Positions 1-8,581 of a stretch of 64,000 nucleotides of DNA are shown here, one piece after another. The stretch is from JAJDYQ01 sp965214035 (GTDB lineage Bacteria > Pseudomonadota > Gammaproteobacteria > JAJDYQ01). The translations under genes and the position numbers were made by a program. The notes beneath the pieces are model-generated. The model worked only from the letters and a program-made list of their open reading frames with translations. It was not told the origin of the DNA and did no database searches. Positions within the stretch are counted from its first letter, which is position 1, and each line of letters begins with the position of its first letter. The stretch lies in assembly GCA_965214035.1 (NCBI GenBank), contig OZ243932.1, forward strand, positions 2,232,001 to 2,296,000, read 5' to 3'.

Positions 1-110
1 ACGGTAAATTCCTCACCAGCGGCTCTCATGCCGGCAGCTATGAAGGTATGATGTATCTGATACATCACCTTTCCAAAGAAGAGCTGGAATTGGCCGATAA
101 AGGGGAATAA
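1..110 (+). CDS. 3' end of an unidentified protein (partial)
   Basis: The reading frame that starts at base 3 is open to a TAA at 108-110 and gives the last 35 residues of a protein that begins before the window. The tail contains SHAGSYEGMMYLIHHLS and ends in an acidic and basic stretch. It is too short for me to assign a family. The frame uses GC-rich codons like the neighbouring chromosome and is followed by a long non-coding stretch, so it is probably a real C-terminus. Confidence 0.5.
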   Translation, partial: GKFLTSGSHAGSYEGMMYLIHHLSKEELELADKGE

Positions 111-515
111 CCCCGGTTCAATATCCGGTCGTCTCGCCTCCTGCCCCCGGCAGGCCTGTTCGGGAGGCAGTCACATATCTCCTGAGTCAGGACAATCAGC
201 AGCTATTTGCGAACAAAGGCAAATGTATCATCCGTCGCGCTGTGGCACCGGCTGCACCTGACGATAATCCTGTCAGATCGGGTAAATCTCCCGGTAGCCG
301 TGGTTCAACAAGGATCAGGGAATCTCTAAGTCAGTCCATCCTGCAGAGCACCTGTTCGAGGAAGGCAGACAACGAATACGAGAGTACGGTTTGACTGTTG
401 GCTTCAAGAGGAAATCTGCGCCACAGCTCTGACGATACATCCCGCTGAATACCTGAACAATCAGGAGGTTTCCAGAAGCGGGCGGCCCGGCGTACAGCGT
501 ATGGAAAAACCGGGA
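111..515. other. Non-coding stretch, nothing recognised
   Basis: About 400 bases separate the partial gene from the ompA-type terminator. Short open frames exist on both strands but none has a ribosome binding site or a recognisable product. I see no tRNA, repeat or clear promoter here. Confidence 0.4.
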
Positions 516-546
516 CAAAAAAACGGCGGCTGCAGCCGCCGTTTTT
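516..546 (-). terminator. Intrinsic terminator of the OmpA-family gene, likely bidirectional
   Basis: A perfect 7-bp GC stem (CGGCGGC / GCCGCCG) with a TGCA loop lies at 524-541. It is flanked by a run of A on the left and a run of T on the right, so it reads as a terminator on both strands. It sits 24 bases past the stop of the leftward OmpA gene. Confidence 0.85.
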
Positions 547-569
547 ATACCCCTCTCCAGAAACCAGTC

Positions 570-1391
570 TTACATGTTTACTTTGATTTCAACACGACGG
601 TTCATGGCGCGACCTTCACTGGTCCCGTTATCAGCCGCTGGGTTCGACTCACCTTCTCCTCTGGCATTGATGCCGGATATACCCTTGCCTTCCAGATAGG
701 ATTTCACCGAATTGGCGCGTCGCTCAGACAGTGCCTGATTATAGGCCTCGGGACCGGTACTGTCGGTATGGCCTGTCACATCGACAGACTTGACCTTGCT
801 GGTATTGCGGTTAATCTGTGCGGCCGCATCATCCAGAATCGTCCTGGCTGAATCTTTCAGGGTGGCACGGTCAAAATCAAAGTGAACGCCCTGCACATCA
901 ATTCTGGCAGTGAGCTCGCAGCCACGGGTCTCTACACGCGCACCTCGGGCTGTACCGGGGCAATCATCTTCATGGTCAGCAACGCCATCGCCATCGCTGT
1001 CGGGACCACAACCGTTCTCATTGACGGAAACACCTGCCGGTGTGCCGGGACAGTTATCCTTATAGTCAGCAACGCCATCGCCATCGCTGTCGATGCTGCA
1101 ACCGTCTTCGTTGACGGGAACGCCTGCCGGTGTGTCGGGACAACGATCCTTATCATCGGTTACCCCATCGCCATCAGAGTCATTGCCTGACCCTGCCTCG
1201 CCACACTCTCCCATCTCGGGGGTCCATCGTGTGGTATGCAAACACCCGCCTACACCATTGCCGGTGAATGTGCCACTGGCATTATGCACAAAGCCAGGAT
1301 CATGGGCAGAAGCCACGGAGGGCACCATCCCCAGTACCACAAAAAGCGGCAATGCGACCATTACGATTTTTGAAAACTTAATCATGTTCAT
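570..1391 (-). CDS. OmpA-family outer-membrane protein with thrombospondin type 3 repeats
   Basis: The 273-residue protein starts with a signal peptide (VALPLFVVLGMVPSVASA, cleavage after about residue 29). A central region, about residues 70-160, has three copies of the calcium-binding type 3 motif DSDGDGV..D..D.CP.T, about 30 residues apart. The C-terminal 110 residues form an OmpA/MotB-like peptidoglycan-binding domain with VHFDFDRATL, VTGHTDSTG and ALSERRANSV. No N-terminal beta barrel is present, so it is more like a Pal/OmpA-type periplasmic anchor than a porin. By family it tethers the outer membrane to peptidoglycan. The repeats are visible at DNA level as near-copies 90 bases apart around 979 and 1069. 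It stands alone with its own terminator. Confidence 0.85.
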   Translation of the reverse strand: MNMIKFSKIVMVALPLFVVLGMVPSVASAHDPGFVHNASGTFTGNGVGGCLHTTRWTPEMGECGEAGSGNDSDGDGVTDDKDRCPDTPAGVPVNEDGCSIDSDGDGVADYKDNCPGTPAGVSVNENGCGPDSDGDGVADHEDDCPGTARGARVETRGCELTARIDVQGVHFDFDRATLKDSARTILDDAAAQINRNTSKVKSVDVTGHTDSTGPEAYNQALSERRANSVKSYLEGKGISGINARGEGESNPAADNGTSEGRAMNRRVEIKVNM

Positions 1392-1997
1392 CTCTGAGCT
1401 TCCCTTATTAACCAGAATTAATGACTTTCAGACACCAAGCATAGCTAATTTGACAGATAATCAAAACCTCTCATTCAGCATAAATGCCCTGATTTTCCGC
1501 ATACTAACGATTCTGTGCTGAAAGGACAATAGTTTTATACCGTCAGCGAACCCTGATCACTGATTAGCGCAACCGCAGTGTCCCGGAACCTGCATTTTTA
1601 ACGATTATCGGTTGCCCGGTTCAATGTTCTGATATTCAGGGGTTCCTATTATACATTGGGATATATTGCTAAAAACCGTATTGAGTCAGAGCCTCGAACA
1701 ATGGACTGATGCAAAGCAGGCAATGATGACAGTGATCCTGGCACGGGACCCGTAGCAGAATGATTGGTCAACTAGCCACATGTTCTGAAATTCGTCACAC
1801 AACCGAATCTTCAAGGCCCCTGGGTTGTGAGGATTACGGATGCGTCACAATGGGCCTGGGGGTATCCATGCTGCAAACTGTGGGGCCTCCTCAGTTCCAT
1901 CCAGATGCTTTGGGGAACTGTTTTCGACAAATCCACCGCAAGCGACCAGATAAGCCTCCGGTTTCGGAGAATTTCCAGGGTGCTTGAATCCTTGATA
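1392..1997. other. 606-base stretch without a recognised gene
   Basis: This covers the upstream region of the OmpA gene and the 3' flank of tRNA-Met. An open frame at 1760-1987 has no ribosome binding site or recognisable product and I do not call it. An imperfect hairpin is visible at 1815-1856 (GGCCC..TTGTGA and TCACAA.GGGCC), with no T run after it. Nothing else stands out. Confidence 0.4.
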
Positions 1998-2074
1998 TGG
2001 TAGCTATGGGTGGACTTGAACCACCGACCCCAGCATTATGAATGCTGTGCTCTAACCAACTGAGCTACATAGCC
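1998..2074 (-). tRNA. tRNA-Met (CAT)
   Basis: Read on the minus strand, the 77-base cloverleaf starts GGCTATG and pairs with CATAGCT near the 3' end, with one G-U pair. The anticodon stem CAGCA/TGCTG encloses TTCATAA, giving anticodon CAT. The T arm has GGTTCAAGTCC and the CCA end is encoded at 1998-2000. The paired first acceptor base and the D arm fit elongator tRNA-Met rather than initiator. Confidence 0.95.
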
Positions 2075-2286
2075 ACAATTCTTTCGACCAGACGGCCCAA
2101 AACAGGATTGTCCCTGCTGCCATCTGCGTTGTCAACGCCGTGCATGAATTCACCACGGGCGGCATTTTCTGTTGGAATTGATAAGAGCCTTAGCCCTGTG
2201 ACCAGTGTGTTGATACGGCACCCATCTTCATCCTCCGAAAAGTGCAATATCTGAACCTGTACACAGGGGGACTCATGTCAATTTCC

Positions 2287-2314
2287 TTGCATCTCTGCTT
2301 CAACCTGATATATT
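2287..2314 (+). promoter_or_regulatory. Candidate sigma-70 promoter of the taurine-type operon
   Basis: TTGCAT (2287-2292) and TATATT (2309-2314) are separated by 16 bases and lie 38 bases before the start codon of the substrate-binding protein gene. The -10 box is one base from consensus and the -35 box is weak. No operator is obvious. Confidence 0.4.
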
Positions 2315-2351
2315 CAAGAAACCACTAAACACATAAAGGAGAAAATTTCTT

Positions 2352-3341
2352 ATGAAAACAATATGTAAAATAGGGGCAGCAATGCTTTTCAGCGCTGTCA
2401 GTTTGTCATCCCATGCGCTTGATGAGTTAAATGTGGCTTACTTTTTAGAGTGGCCCTCTGCCAATCAGGTGGCGCAACTGGAGGAGACTTTTGATAAACG
2501 CATGGGGCTGAAGGTGAATTGGCGTTCATTTGATAACGGCAATGCGATGACCGCAGCGATGGTGGCAGGAGATATTGATATTGCGTACTCACAGGGTTTT
2601 GTGCCTTTTGTTGTTGGCGTCAGTAAAGGAGTAGATTTGAGACTGATTGGCGTTGCCATGACCTACTCGGAGAACGACAACTGCGTTGCCAATACAAGTC
2701 TGGACATTACCAAGGAAAATGCAAAGACCAAATTGCCTGGCAAGAAAATTGGCACACCGACAGGCAATGTGACCCACTACAAGCTGTTGAAAATGCTGGA
2801 TCATCTGGGAGTGGATAAAGACGATGTTCGCATCCTCAACATGAGTAATGCCGACGCCTCGGCGGCATTTTTGCGTGGCGATGTCGATATGGCCTGTGGC
2901 TTTGGCGGTTCCCTTAATCGCATGAAAAAGGAAGGTTCAGTGATTATGACGGGTGCCGAGCAGGAGGCAATCGGGCTCAAGGTGTTTGATATTGTCTCGG
3001 TAACCGGTGATTTTGCTGAAAAGCATCCCGATGTAGTGCGACAGTTTATGCAGATTACTGAAGATGCAAACCTCGCCTATAACCGCTATCCGGAGCGTTT
3101 CTATCAAACATTGTCCAAGGCCTCCGGCATGAAGCTGGAAGATACCATTGACACGCTGAATAAATTCTCATTTCTTGACAAGTCGGAGCAGCTTTCCACC
3201 CAATGGATGCTGGGAGGAATACAGGAATTTACCAAGGAAGTAGCAGATTTTTTTGTTGAGCAAGATCAGTTGCCGCGCTCTTTGAGCCAGGATCAGTACA
3301 ACAAAACCATTGACGCCAGCTTTTTGGCTGAAGTCAAATAG
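2352..3341 (+). CDS. tauA: Taurine-type ABC transporter, periplasmic substrate-binding protein
   Basis: The 329-residue protein has a cleavable signal peptide ending ..SLSSHA at about residue 22. The rest is a TauA/SsuA/NMT1-type binding protein: LNVAYFLEWPSANQVA, then GDIDIAYSQGFVPFVVGVSKG and KKIGTPTGNVTHYKLL. AAGGAG lies about 10 bases before the ATG. It is the first gene of a five-gene set with ATP-binding protein, permease and a two-part oxidase. The family binds taurine or other sulfonates and amines in the periplasm. Taurine is inferred from similarity to TauA and from the downstream genes. A hairpin directly after the stop probably raises the level of this protein over the membrane parts. 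Confidence 0.8.
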   Translation: MKTICKIGAAMLFSAVSLSSHALDELNVAYFLEWPSANQVAQLEETFDKRMGLKVNWRSFDNGNAMTAAMVAGDIDIAYSQGFVPFVVGVSKGVDLRLIGVAMTYSENDNCVANTSLDITKENAKTKLPGKKIGTPTGNVTHYKLLKMLDHLGVDKDDVRILNMSNADASAAFLRGDVDMACGFGGSLNRMKKEGSVIMTGAEQEAIGLKVFDIVSVTGDFAEKHPDVVRQFMQITEDANLAYNRYPERFYQTLSKASGMKLEDTIDTLNKFSFLDKSEQLSTQWMLGGIQEFTKEVADFFVEQDQLPRSLSQDQYNKTIDASFLAEVK

Positions 3342-3346
3342 CCCGC

Positions 3347-3385
3347 ACAGTCCGTCACCCGTACCGGGTGACGGACTGTATTTTT
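3347..3385 (+). terminator. Strong hairpin between tauA and tauB (attenuating terminator or mRNA-stabilising stem)
   Basis: A perfect 14-bp stem (ACAGTCCGTCACCC at 3347-3360 with its complement at 3366-3379) has a 5-base loop and is followed by five T at 3381-3385. It begins six bases after the tauA stop. Because tauB and tauC follow in the same direction without an obvious new promoter, it probably works as a leaky terminator or a 3'-end protecting stem. Confidence 0.8.
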
Positions 3386-3435
3386 GCAGGCATCAACCTG
3401 CCTGCTTAACAGTCTTCTGTATTCGGTGGCTTGCC

Positions 3436-4242
3436 ATGCTTAAAGTCAAGGATCTGTCAATGGTCTATGAGACACCCGGGGGAGAGAAGGTCTCGGCCCT
3501 GTCAGATATTTCATTCTCACTGGATAAGGGTGAGTTTCTAACGGTCCTGGGGCCCTCCGGCTGTGGCAAAACCACATTGCTCAATATCATTGCCGGTTTT
3601 TTACAGCCTACTCAGGGAGAGACCATCTTTGATGATGAACTGGTTTCCGGTCCCAGCCCTCAGCGCGGTATGGTTTTTCAGCAGGGTGCTCTGTTTGAAT
3701 GGATGTCGGTAGAAAAAAATGTCAGCTTCGGCCCGAGGATGGCGGGCAAACCCAGGCCGGATGCAGAAATCAGGGATAATACCCAACACTGGCTGGACAC
3801 AGTGGGCTTGTCTGATTTTGGCAAAAAGCCGGTTTATGAGCTGTCTGGAGGTATGCAACAAAGGGTGGCGCTGGCGCGTTGTCTGGCCAATGACCCCGGC
3901 CTGATTTTGATGGATGAACCGCTGGGGGCACTGGATGCCCTGACGCGGGAAAAAATGCAGGGACTGCTGCTGAAGCTCTGGAAAGAAACCGGTAAGACAG
4001 TCATTTTGATCACTCACAGCGTTGAAGAGGCCCTCATACTGGGTGAGAGATTGTTTGTCATGGCACCCAGACCGGGAAGAATAGAAAAAGAATACCGGCT
4101 GCCTTTTGCCGAACAGGGTGTGGCAGACGATAGTAGAAAAATCAAGGCCCAGCCTGATTTTGTGCAGGTTCGTGAAGAAATTATCAGTATGATCTGGGCA
4201 ATGGAGGAAGAAATCATGGGACACCAAGGAGAAAAGCAATGA
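3436..4242 (+). CDS. tauB: Taurine-type ABC transporter ATP-binding protein
   Basis: The 268-residue ATPase has Walker A GPSGCGKTT, Q-loop region MVFQQGALFEW, signature LSGGMQQRVALARCL, Walker B LILMDEPLGALD and the switch histidine in ILITHSVEEA. The longer frame opening at 3310 would overlap tauA and the hairpin and adds residues unlike the family. The ATG at 3436, which gives MLKVKDLSMVYETPGG, matches the usual N-terminus and is used here. Its stop overlaps the permease start by ATGA. It powers import together with tauA and tauC. Confidence 0.9.
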   Translation: MLKVKDLSMVYETPGGEKVSALSDISFSLDKGEFLTVLGPSGCGKTTLLNIIAGFLQPTQGETIFDDELVSGPSPQRGMVFQQGALFEWMSVEKNVSFGPRMAGKPRPDAEIRDNTQHWLDTVGLSDFGKKPVYELSGGMQQRVALARCLANDPGLILMDEPLGALDALTREKMQGLLLKLWKETGKTVILITHSVEEALILGERLFVMAPRPGRIEKEYRLPFAEQGVADDSRKIKAQPDFVQVREEIISMIWAMEEEIMGHQGEKQ

Positions 4243-5096
4243 AAGCTATCTTGAAGATGTTAAATGCTGAAAATGCCGAAAATCAGCGTAAAACAGTCAG
4301 TTTTGGTGATTCTTCGCTGGTAGAGGCACCCGGTGGGCGCATCTGGACCTTTGTCAGCATTGCCTTTCTGCTGCTGCTGTGGGTATTTTCAGGCGTTTTT
4401 GGCTGGGTTGAGCCTCTGTTCTGGCCACCTATTGGCGATGTCTGGCATCAGCTGAAAGTCATTGCCTCAGAGGGTTACCGTAATGCCACCCTGCTGGAAC
4501 ACATCGGCATCAGCGTTTACCGGGTTCTGATGGGATTTCTACTGGGATGTCTGGTAGGTATTCCGCTCGGCTTTGCCCTGGCTCTGTCGCGCATAATGAA
4601 TCGAATTTTTGATCCGATTGTGGAATTTTTTCGTCCGATGCCGCCACTGGCCCTGATTCCGCTGGTTATTCTGTGGCTGGGTATTGGAGAAAGCGCAAAG
4701 ATATTTTTATTATTTCTGGCTGCGCTCTGGATTATGGCGCTGGCGACCCGCTCCGGGGCGATGTCAACCAACATCTCCAAGGTTTATGCCGCCTACACCC
4801 TGAATGCCAATAAAAGGCAGATACTGTTCCGCATAATACTGCCCAATGCCCTGCCAGAGATTTTTACAGGTATGCGTGTTTCGATGGGCGTATGCTGGGG
4901 CACTGTGGTGGCGGCGGAGCTGGTTGCTGCCGAATCTGGAGTCGGCATGATGATCATGGTTGCCAGCAAGTTTTTATCGACCGATATAGTCGTGCTTGGC
5001 GTGATCCTGATCAGTCTGGTTGCCTATGCCATTGACATTCTCATGCGCACTCTGGAGGCGCGTCTGGTGCCTTGGCGAGGCAAGTCAGGCCACTAG
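4239..5096 (+). CDS. tauC: Taurine-type ABC transporter permease
   Basis: This 285-residue inner-membrane protein has a soluble N-terminal stretch of about 40 residues and about six hydrophobic segments. The permease EAA-like loop ASxxNANKRQILFRIILPNALPEI is partly conserved (NANKRQILFRIILPNALPE around residue 190). The start overlaps the tauB stop (ATGA), so the two are probably translationally coupled. Family: SsuC/TauC-type binding-protein-dependent permeases. Confidence 0.9.
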   Translation: MKAILKMLNAENAENQRKTVSFGDSSLVEAPGGRIWTFVSIAFLLLLWVFSGVFGWVEPLFWPPIGDVWHQLKVIASEGYRNATLLEHIGISVYRVLMGFLLGCLVGIPLGFALALSRIMNRIFDPIVEFFRPMPPLALIPLVILWLGIGESAKIFLLFLAALWIMALATRSGAMSTNISKVYAAYTLNANKRQILFRIILPNALPEIFTGMRVSMGVCWGTVVAAELVAAESGVGMMIMVASKFLSTDIVVLGVILISLVAYAIDILMRTLEARLVPWRGKSGH

Positions 5097-5235
5097 CATG
5101 ATATTCACTCCGCGACAGCCCGTGGTAAAACATCGTTATTGAAGCGATCCGATACGTGCGGGCATAAACCGAACCGCATACAGCGGTCACGTTGCTTATA
5201 TCTCCTTTTTTCTTTCACACCAGAGCATACACACC

Positions 5236-5613
5236 ATGAATACAGACTACTATCAGTTACTGACCGATTTCGGTCGCGCTTTTAACCGCCACGATGCCGA
5301 CGCACTGGTGGCCATGATGACCGAGGATGCCTGTTTTTATGCGCCGGTAGGCAAGGCAGTTCACGGCAATAAAATCACTGGCAGAGATGCGATAAAGTCG
5401 GCATTTACTGCGGTCTGGGAGGCCATGCCCGATGCACACTGGCAGGCCGGCGATATTTTCGTCTGCGAAAATCGCGGTCTGGCCGAATGGGTATTCAGTG
5501 GAACCGGCAAGGACGGCAGCCGCATTGAGGCGCAGGGCTGCGATGTCTTCACCTTTAGAGACGGCAAAATATCGGTCAAAAACGCCTTTAGAAAGCAGGT
5601 CAACCCTGAATAA
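5236..5613 (+). CDS. tauX: SnoaL/NTF2-like small protein, probable taurine dehydrogenase small subunit
   Basis: The 125-residue protein has an NTF2/SnoaL-like fold signature: FGRAFNRHDADALVAMMTED at the N-terminus and GCDVFTFRDGKISVK near the C-terminus. Its stop overlaps the start of the FAD oxidase (TAATG). Small subunits of taurine dehydrogenase (TauX) that I know of belong to this kind of fold and sit just before TauY in taurine-degradation loci. The importer upstream supports the same role. The symbol is an inference from order and fold, because no taurine-pyruvate aminotransferase or sulfoacetaldehyde acetyltransferase gene is in the window. Confidence 0.6.
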   Translation: MNTDYYQLLTDFGRAFNRHDADALVAMMTEDACFYAPVGKAVHGNKITGRDAIKSAFTAVWEAMPDAHWQAGDIFVCENRGLAEWVFSGTGKDGSRIEAQGCDVFTFRDGKISVKNAFRKQVNPE

Positions 5614-6989
5614 TGCCGCCTGAAAAATACAATCTGCACTACGACCCTCTGGTGAATAAAACACCCGGTTGCGGTGCGGACTATGCGCCGACCTACTGGG
5701 TTGATTCTGCCGGAATGGAACCGGAGGATGATGGCATGGTGACGGCAGACATATCGGTTGATACCGCAGTCATTGGTTCAGGGTTCACTGGCCTTGCCAC
5801 GGCGCTTTTTCTGGCCAGAGAGCACCACACTGAAACAGCCGTGCTGGAAGCCAACCGCCTGAGCTGGGGATGTACCAGCAGAAACGGCGGACAGGCCCAA
5901 CTGGCAACCGGCAGACTGAACCGTCGTCAATGGCTCAAAAAATGGGGAGAGACCACAGCCAGGGCGCTGCACGAAGAAATCTGCCGGGGCTTTACCACCT
6001 TTGAAGCGATCATCAAAGACGAAGATATTGACTGCGACCTGACCGACAGAGGGCACCTGTATATTGCCCACAAGCCCGGCATGCTGGCCCGGCTGGCTGA
6101 CGAATCAGAGCTGAACAACAGGGTATTTTCCTACAATACCCGGATAATCAGTGCCGATGAGCTGAAGGCTGGATATGTGGATGAACAGCACAGCCATGGT
6201 GCCCTGCTCGAACCGATAGGTCTTGGTGTGCATCCGGTTAAGCTATCCTGCGGTTATGCCATGGCAGCCAGAAAACATGGTGCCAGGATTTATACATCCA
6301 GCCCGGTGACTGCCTGGGAGGAAAAGCAGGGCTATCATTACCTTATAACCCCGAAGGGCACCGTCAAGGCGCGTAGAGTTGCCATTGCCACCGGTGGTTA
6401 TACCCATGCCTCGCTGAACCCCTGCCTGTCCTACCGCTATATGCCGATACTTTCCAACAGCGTCGTAACCAGCGTTTTAACGGCAGACCAGTTAGCCGGA
6501 TGTGGCATAAAGACCAATATGATTATGACCGATACGCGCATACTGAGATTTTATTACCGCCTGCTGCCGGATGGTCGCATGCAGATCGGGACGCGCAGCG
6601 CCATTACCGGCAGCGATGCCGACAATAAAAAGCACTACGACCTGCTGATTAACGGACTGCATCAGAAATTTCCGGCACTCAAGACGGCGACCATTGACTA
6701 CTCATGGTGGGGCTGGGTTGATGTAAGCCATGACATGATGCCCAGAATCGTACAGGCCGATAACAAAAACATCTTCTATGCCTTGGGCTACGGTGGCAAT
6801 GGCGTATCCTTTTCAGTGCAGGCCGGCAAAAGAATGGCGCAAAGAATTGCCGGAGTATTTGACAGAAAGCTGGAGACGCTCCCTATCTATAACTCACAGC
6901 TACCCGCGCACCCGCTGAGGCCGTTGCGCCGGGCCGGGCAGCGGCTTCTGTATCACTACTATCACGGCCTGGACAGGATCCTGCCCTGA
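5613..6989 (+). CDS. tauY: FAD-dependent amine oxidoreductase (DAO family), probable taurine dehydrogenase large subunit
   Basis: The 458-residue protein has the dinucleotide-binding motif VIGSGFTGLATALFLA at about residues 50-65, with an acidic residue ending the second strand (AVLEANRL). SRNGGQ follows, as in gamma-glutamylputrescine oxidase and TauY-type enzymes. The C-terminal FAD-binding part has FYALGYGGNGVSFS. By family it oxidises an amine to an aldehyde. With a taurine-type importer and a TauX-like partner the product would be sulfoacetaldehyde. It could instead act on another amine such as a putrescine derivative. It ends the operon, followed by tRNA-Arg on the other strand. Confidence 0.65.
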   Translation: MPPEKYNLHYDPLVNKTPGCGADYAPTYWVDSAGMEPEDDGMVTADISVDTAVIGSGFTGLATALFLAREHHTETAVLEANRLSWGCTSRNGGQAQLATGRLNRRQWLKKWGETTARALHEEICRGFTTFEAIIKDEDIDCDLTDRGHLYIAHKPGMLARLADESELNNRVFSYNTRIISADELKAGYVDEQHSHGALLEPIGLGVHPVKLSCGYAMAARKHGARIYTSSPVTAWEEKQGYHYLITPKGTVKARRVAIATGGYTHASLNPCLSYRYMPILSNSVVTSVLTADQLAGCGIKTNMIMTDTRILRFYYRLLPDGRMQIGTRSAITGSDADNKKHYDLLINGLHQKFPALKTATIDYSWWGWVDVSHDMMPRIVQADNKNIFYALGYGGNGVSFSVQAGKRMAQRIAGVFDRKLETLPIYNSQLPAHPLRPLRRAGQRLLYHYYHGLDRILP

Positions 6990-7055
6990 CCTGTCTCGGC
7001 AGCCCGCGTACTGCGGCATCCGAACAAAATCCTGCTGCAGTTGCAGTCTGCATGA

Positions 7056-7132
7056 TGGCGCGCCCGGCGGGAGTCGAACCCACGACCTTTGGCTTCGGAG
7101 GCCAACACTCTATCCATCTGAGCTACGGGCGC
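7056..7132 (-). tRNA. tRNA-Arg (CCG)
   Basis: On the minus strand GCGCCCG pairs with CGGGCGC, followed by discriminator G and an encoded CCA at 7056-7058. The anticodon stem TTGGC/GCCAA encloses CTCCGAA, giving anticodon CCG, which reads CGG codons. D and T arms are regular (GGTTCGACTCC). Confidence 0.95.
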
Positions 7133-7257
7133 ATTGAATGCGGAGCGGATATTTTAACCCGGTTTCCCCCTGCGCTGACGCAAAAACAGACTTTATCTGC
7201 CCGATACAGGCTGACATCGGCTAAACTTGCCAGCCACACCGACTTGCAACTATCCCG

Positions 7258-8577
7258 ATGGCAAAAATACCGACCGTAGGATTTATCAGTCTGGGCTGTC
7301 CCAAGGCCCTGGTTGATTCCGAACAGATACTGACGCGCCTGCGTGCCGAGGGCTATGGCCTGTCGGCCGACTACCAGGGTGCCGATCTGGTGGTAGTCAA
7401 CACCTGTGGCTTTATTGATGAAGCCAGGGCCGAATCGCTGCAAGCCATTGGCGAGGCACTGGACGAAAACGGCAGGGTCATCGTCACCGGCTGCATGGGT
7501 GCCGATGCGCAGGACATTACCGGCATACACCCGGACGTACTGGCAGTCAGCGGTCCCCATGCCTGCGAAGAAGTGATGCAGGCCGTTCACAGCCACCTGC
7601 CGCCACCGCATGAGCGGCATGACGACCCGGTCATGTCGAGAGCCAGACTGACGCCGCACCACTACGCCTATCTGAAAATATCCGAAGGCTGCAACCACCG
7701 TTGCAGCTTCTGCATCATCCCCGCTATGCGCGGCGATCTGGTCAGCCGACCGATCAGTGAAGTCATGGACGAAGCCATCCGCCTGATAGAGACCGGAGTA
7801 CGCGAACTGCTCGTCATATCACAGGACACCAGCGCCTACGGGGTGGACCTGAAATACCGCGCCGATATATGGAATGGTCGCCTGCTGAAGACCCGTTTTA
7901 CCGAGCTGGTCAGCGCCCTGGGCGAGCTCGATGCTTGGACACGACTGCATTATGTATATCCCTATCCACATGTTGATGAAGTGATTCCACTGATGGCGGA
8001 TGGTGCAGTGCTGCCCTATCTCGACATTCCGTTTCAACATGCCAGTCCGACGGTACTGAAAAACATGAGACGCCCCGCGGCCGGCGAGAAAGCCCTGCAA
8101 CGGATCAGGCGATGGCGGGAAATCTGCCCGGAATTGACCCTGCGCAGTACTTTCATTGTCGGTTTTCCGGGCGAGACCGACGATGATTTTGAAATGCTGC
8201 TGGACTTTCTGGAAGAAGCGCAACTGGACCGTGTCGGCTGTTTTCAATACTCACCGGTAGCCGGTGCCAAAGCCAATGAACTACCCGATCCGGTTGATGA
8301 AGACACAAAACAGGAACGTCACGACCACCTCATGCACCTGTCGGCCCGCATCAGCGAAGCAAGGCTGCGCCGCAGGATCGGCCAGACCATCACCGTGCTG
8401 GTCGATGGTGAAGACGAGCAAACCGGTCGTATTGCTGCCCGCTCATCAGCCGACGCGCCGGAGATAGACGGCGTGGTGTTGATCGATACCGAAGCAGATC
8501 TGCGGCCCGGTGATTTTGTTCAAGTGACCATCAACGATGCCGGTCAATACGACCTCCACGCCACCATGGCCGGATAG
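7258..8577 (+). CDS. rimO: Ribosomal protein S12 methylthiotransferase RimO
   Basis: The 439-residue radical-SAM enzyme adds a methylthio group to the conserved aspartate of ribosomal protein S12. The N-terminal UPF0004 domain carries SLGCPKALVDSE (Cys14), NTCGF and TGCMG, the three ligands of the auxiliary cluster. The SAM cluster motif CNHRCSFC begins at Cys145. A TRAM-like domain occupies the last 70 residues. Length and motifs are those of RimO rather than MiaB (SLGCPKA). The next gene starts five bases after the stop, so rimO and tsaC are likely co-transcribed. Confidence 0.95.
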   Translation: MAKIPTVGFISLGCPKALVDSEQILTRLRAEGYGLSADYQGADLVVVNTCGFIDEARAESLQAIGEALDENGRVIVTGCMGADAQDITGIHPDVLAVSGPHACEEVMQAVHSHLPPPHERHDDPVMSRARLTPHHYAYLKISEGCNHRCSFCIIPAMRGDLVSRPISEVMDEAIRLIETGVRELLVISQDTSAYGVDLKYRADIWNGRLLKTRFTELVSALGELDAWTRLHYVYPYPHVDEVIPLMADGAVLPYLDIPFQHASPTVLKNMRRPAAGEKALQRIRRWREICPELTLRSTFIVGFPGETDDDFEMLLDFLEEAQLDRVGCFQYSPVAGAKANELPDPVDEDTKQERHDHLMHLSARISEARLRRRIGQTITVLVDGEDEQTGRIAARSSADAPEIDGVVLIDTEADLRPGDFVQVTINDAGQYDLHATMAG

Positions 8578-8581
8578 ACGC

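Noticed and set aside
882..1190. Plus-strand frame with repeated AIAIAV motifs
   Set aside because: This is the shadow of the calcium-type repeats of the OmpA-family gene on the other strand.
1760..1987. 75-codon frame upstream of tRNA-Met
   Set aside because: There is no ribosome binding site, no recognisable product and no neighbour context.
3310..3435. Longer start for the ATP-binding protein gene
   Set aside because: It would overlap tauA and the hairpin and adds 42 residues with no family match. The ATG at 3436 gives the normal N-terminus.
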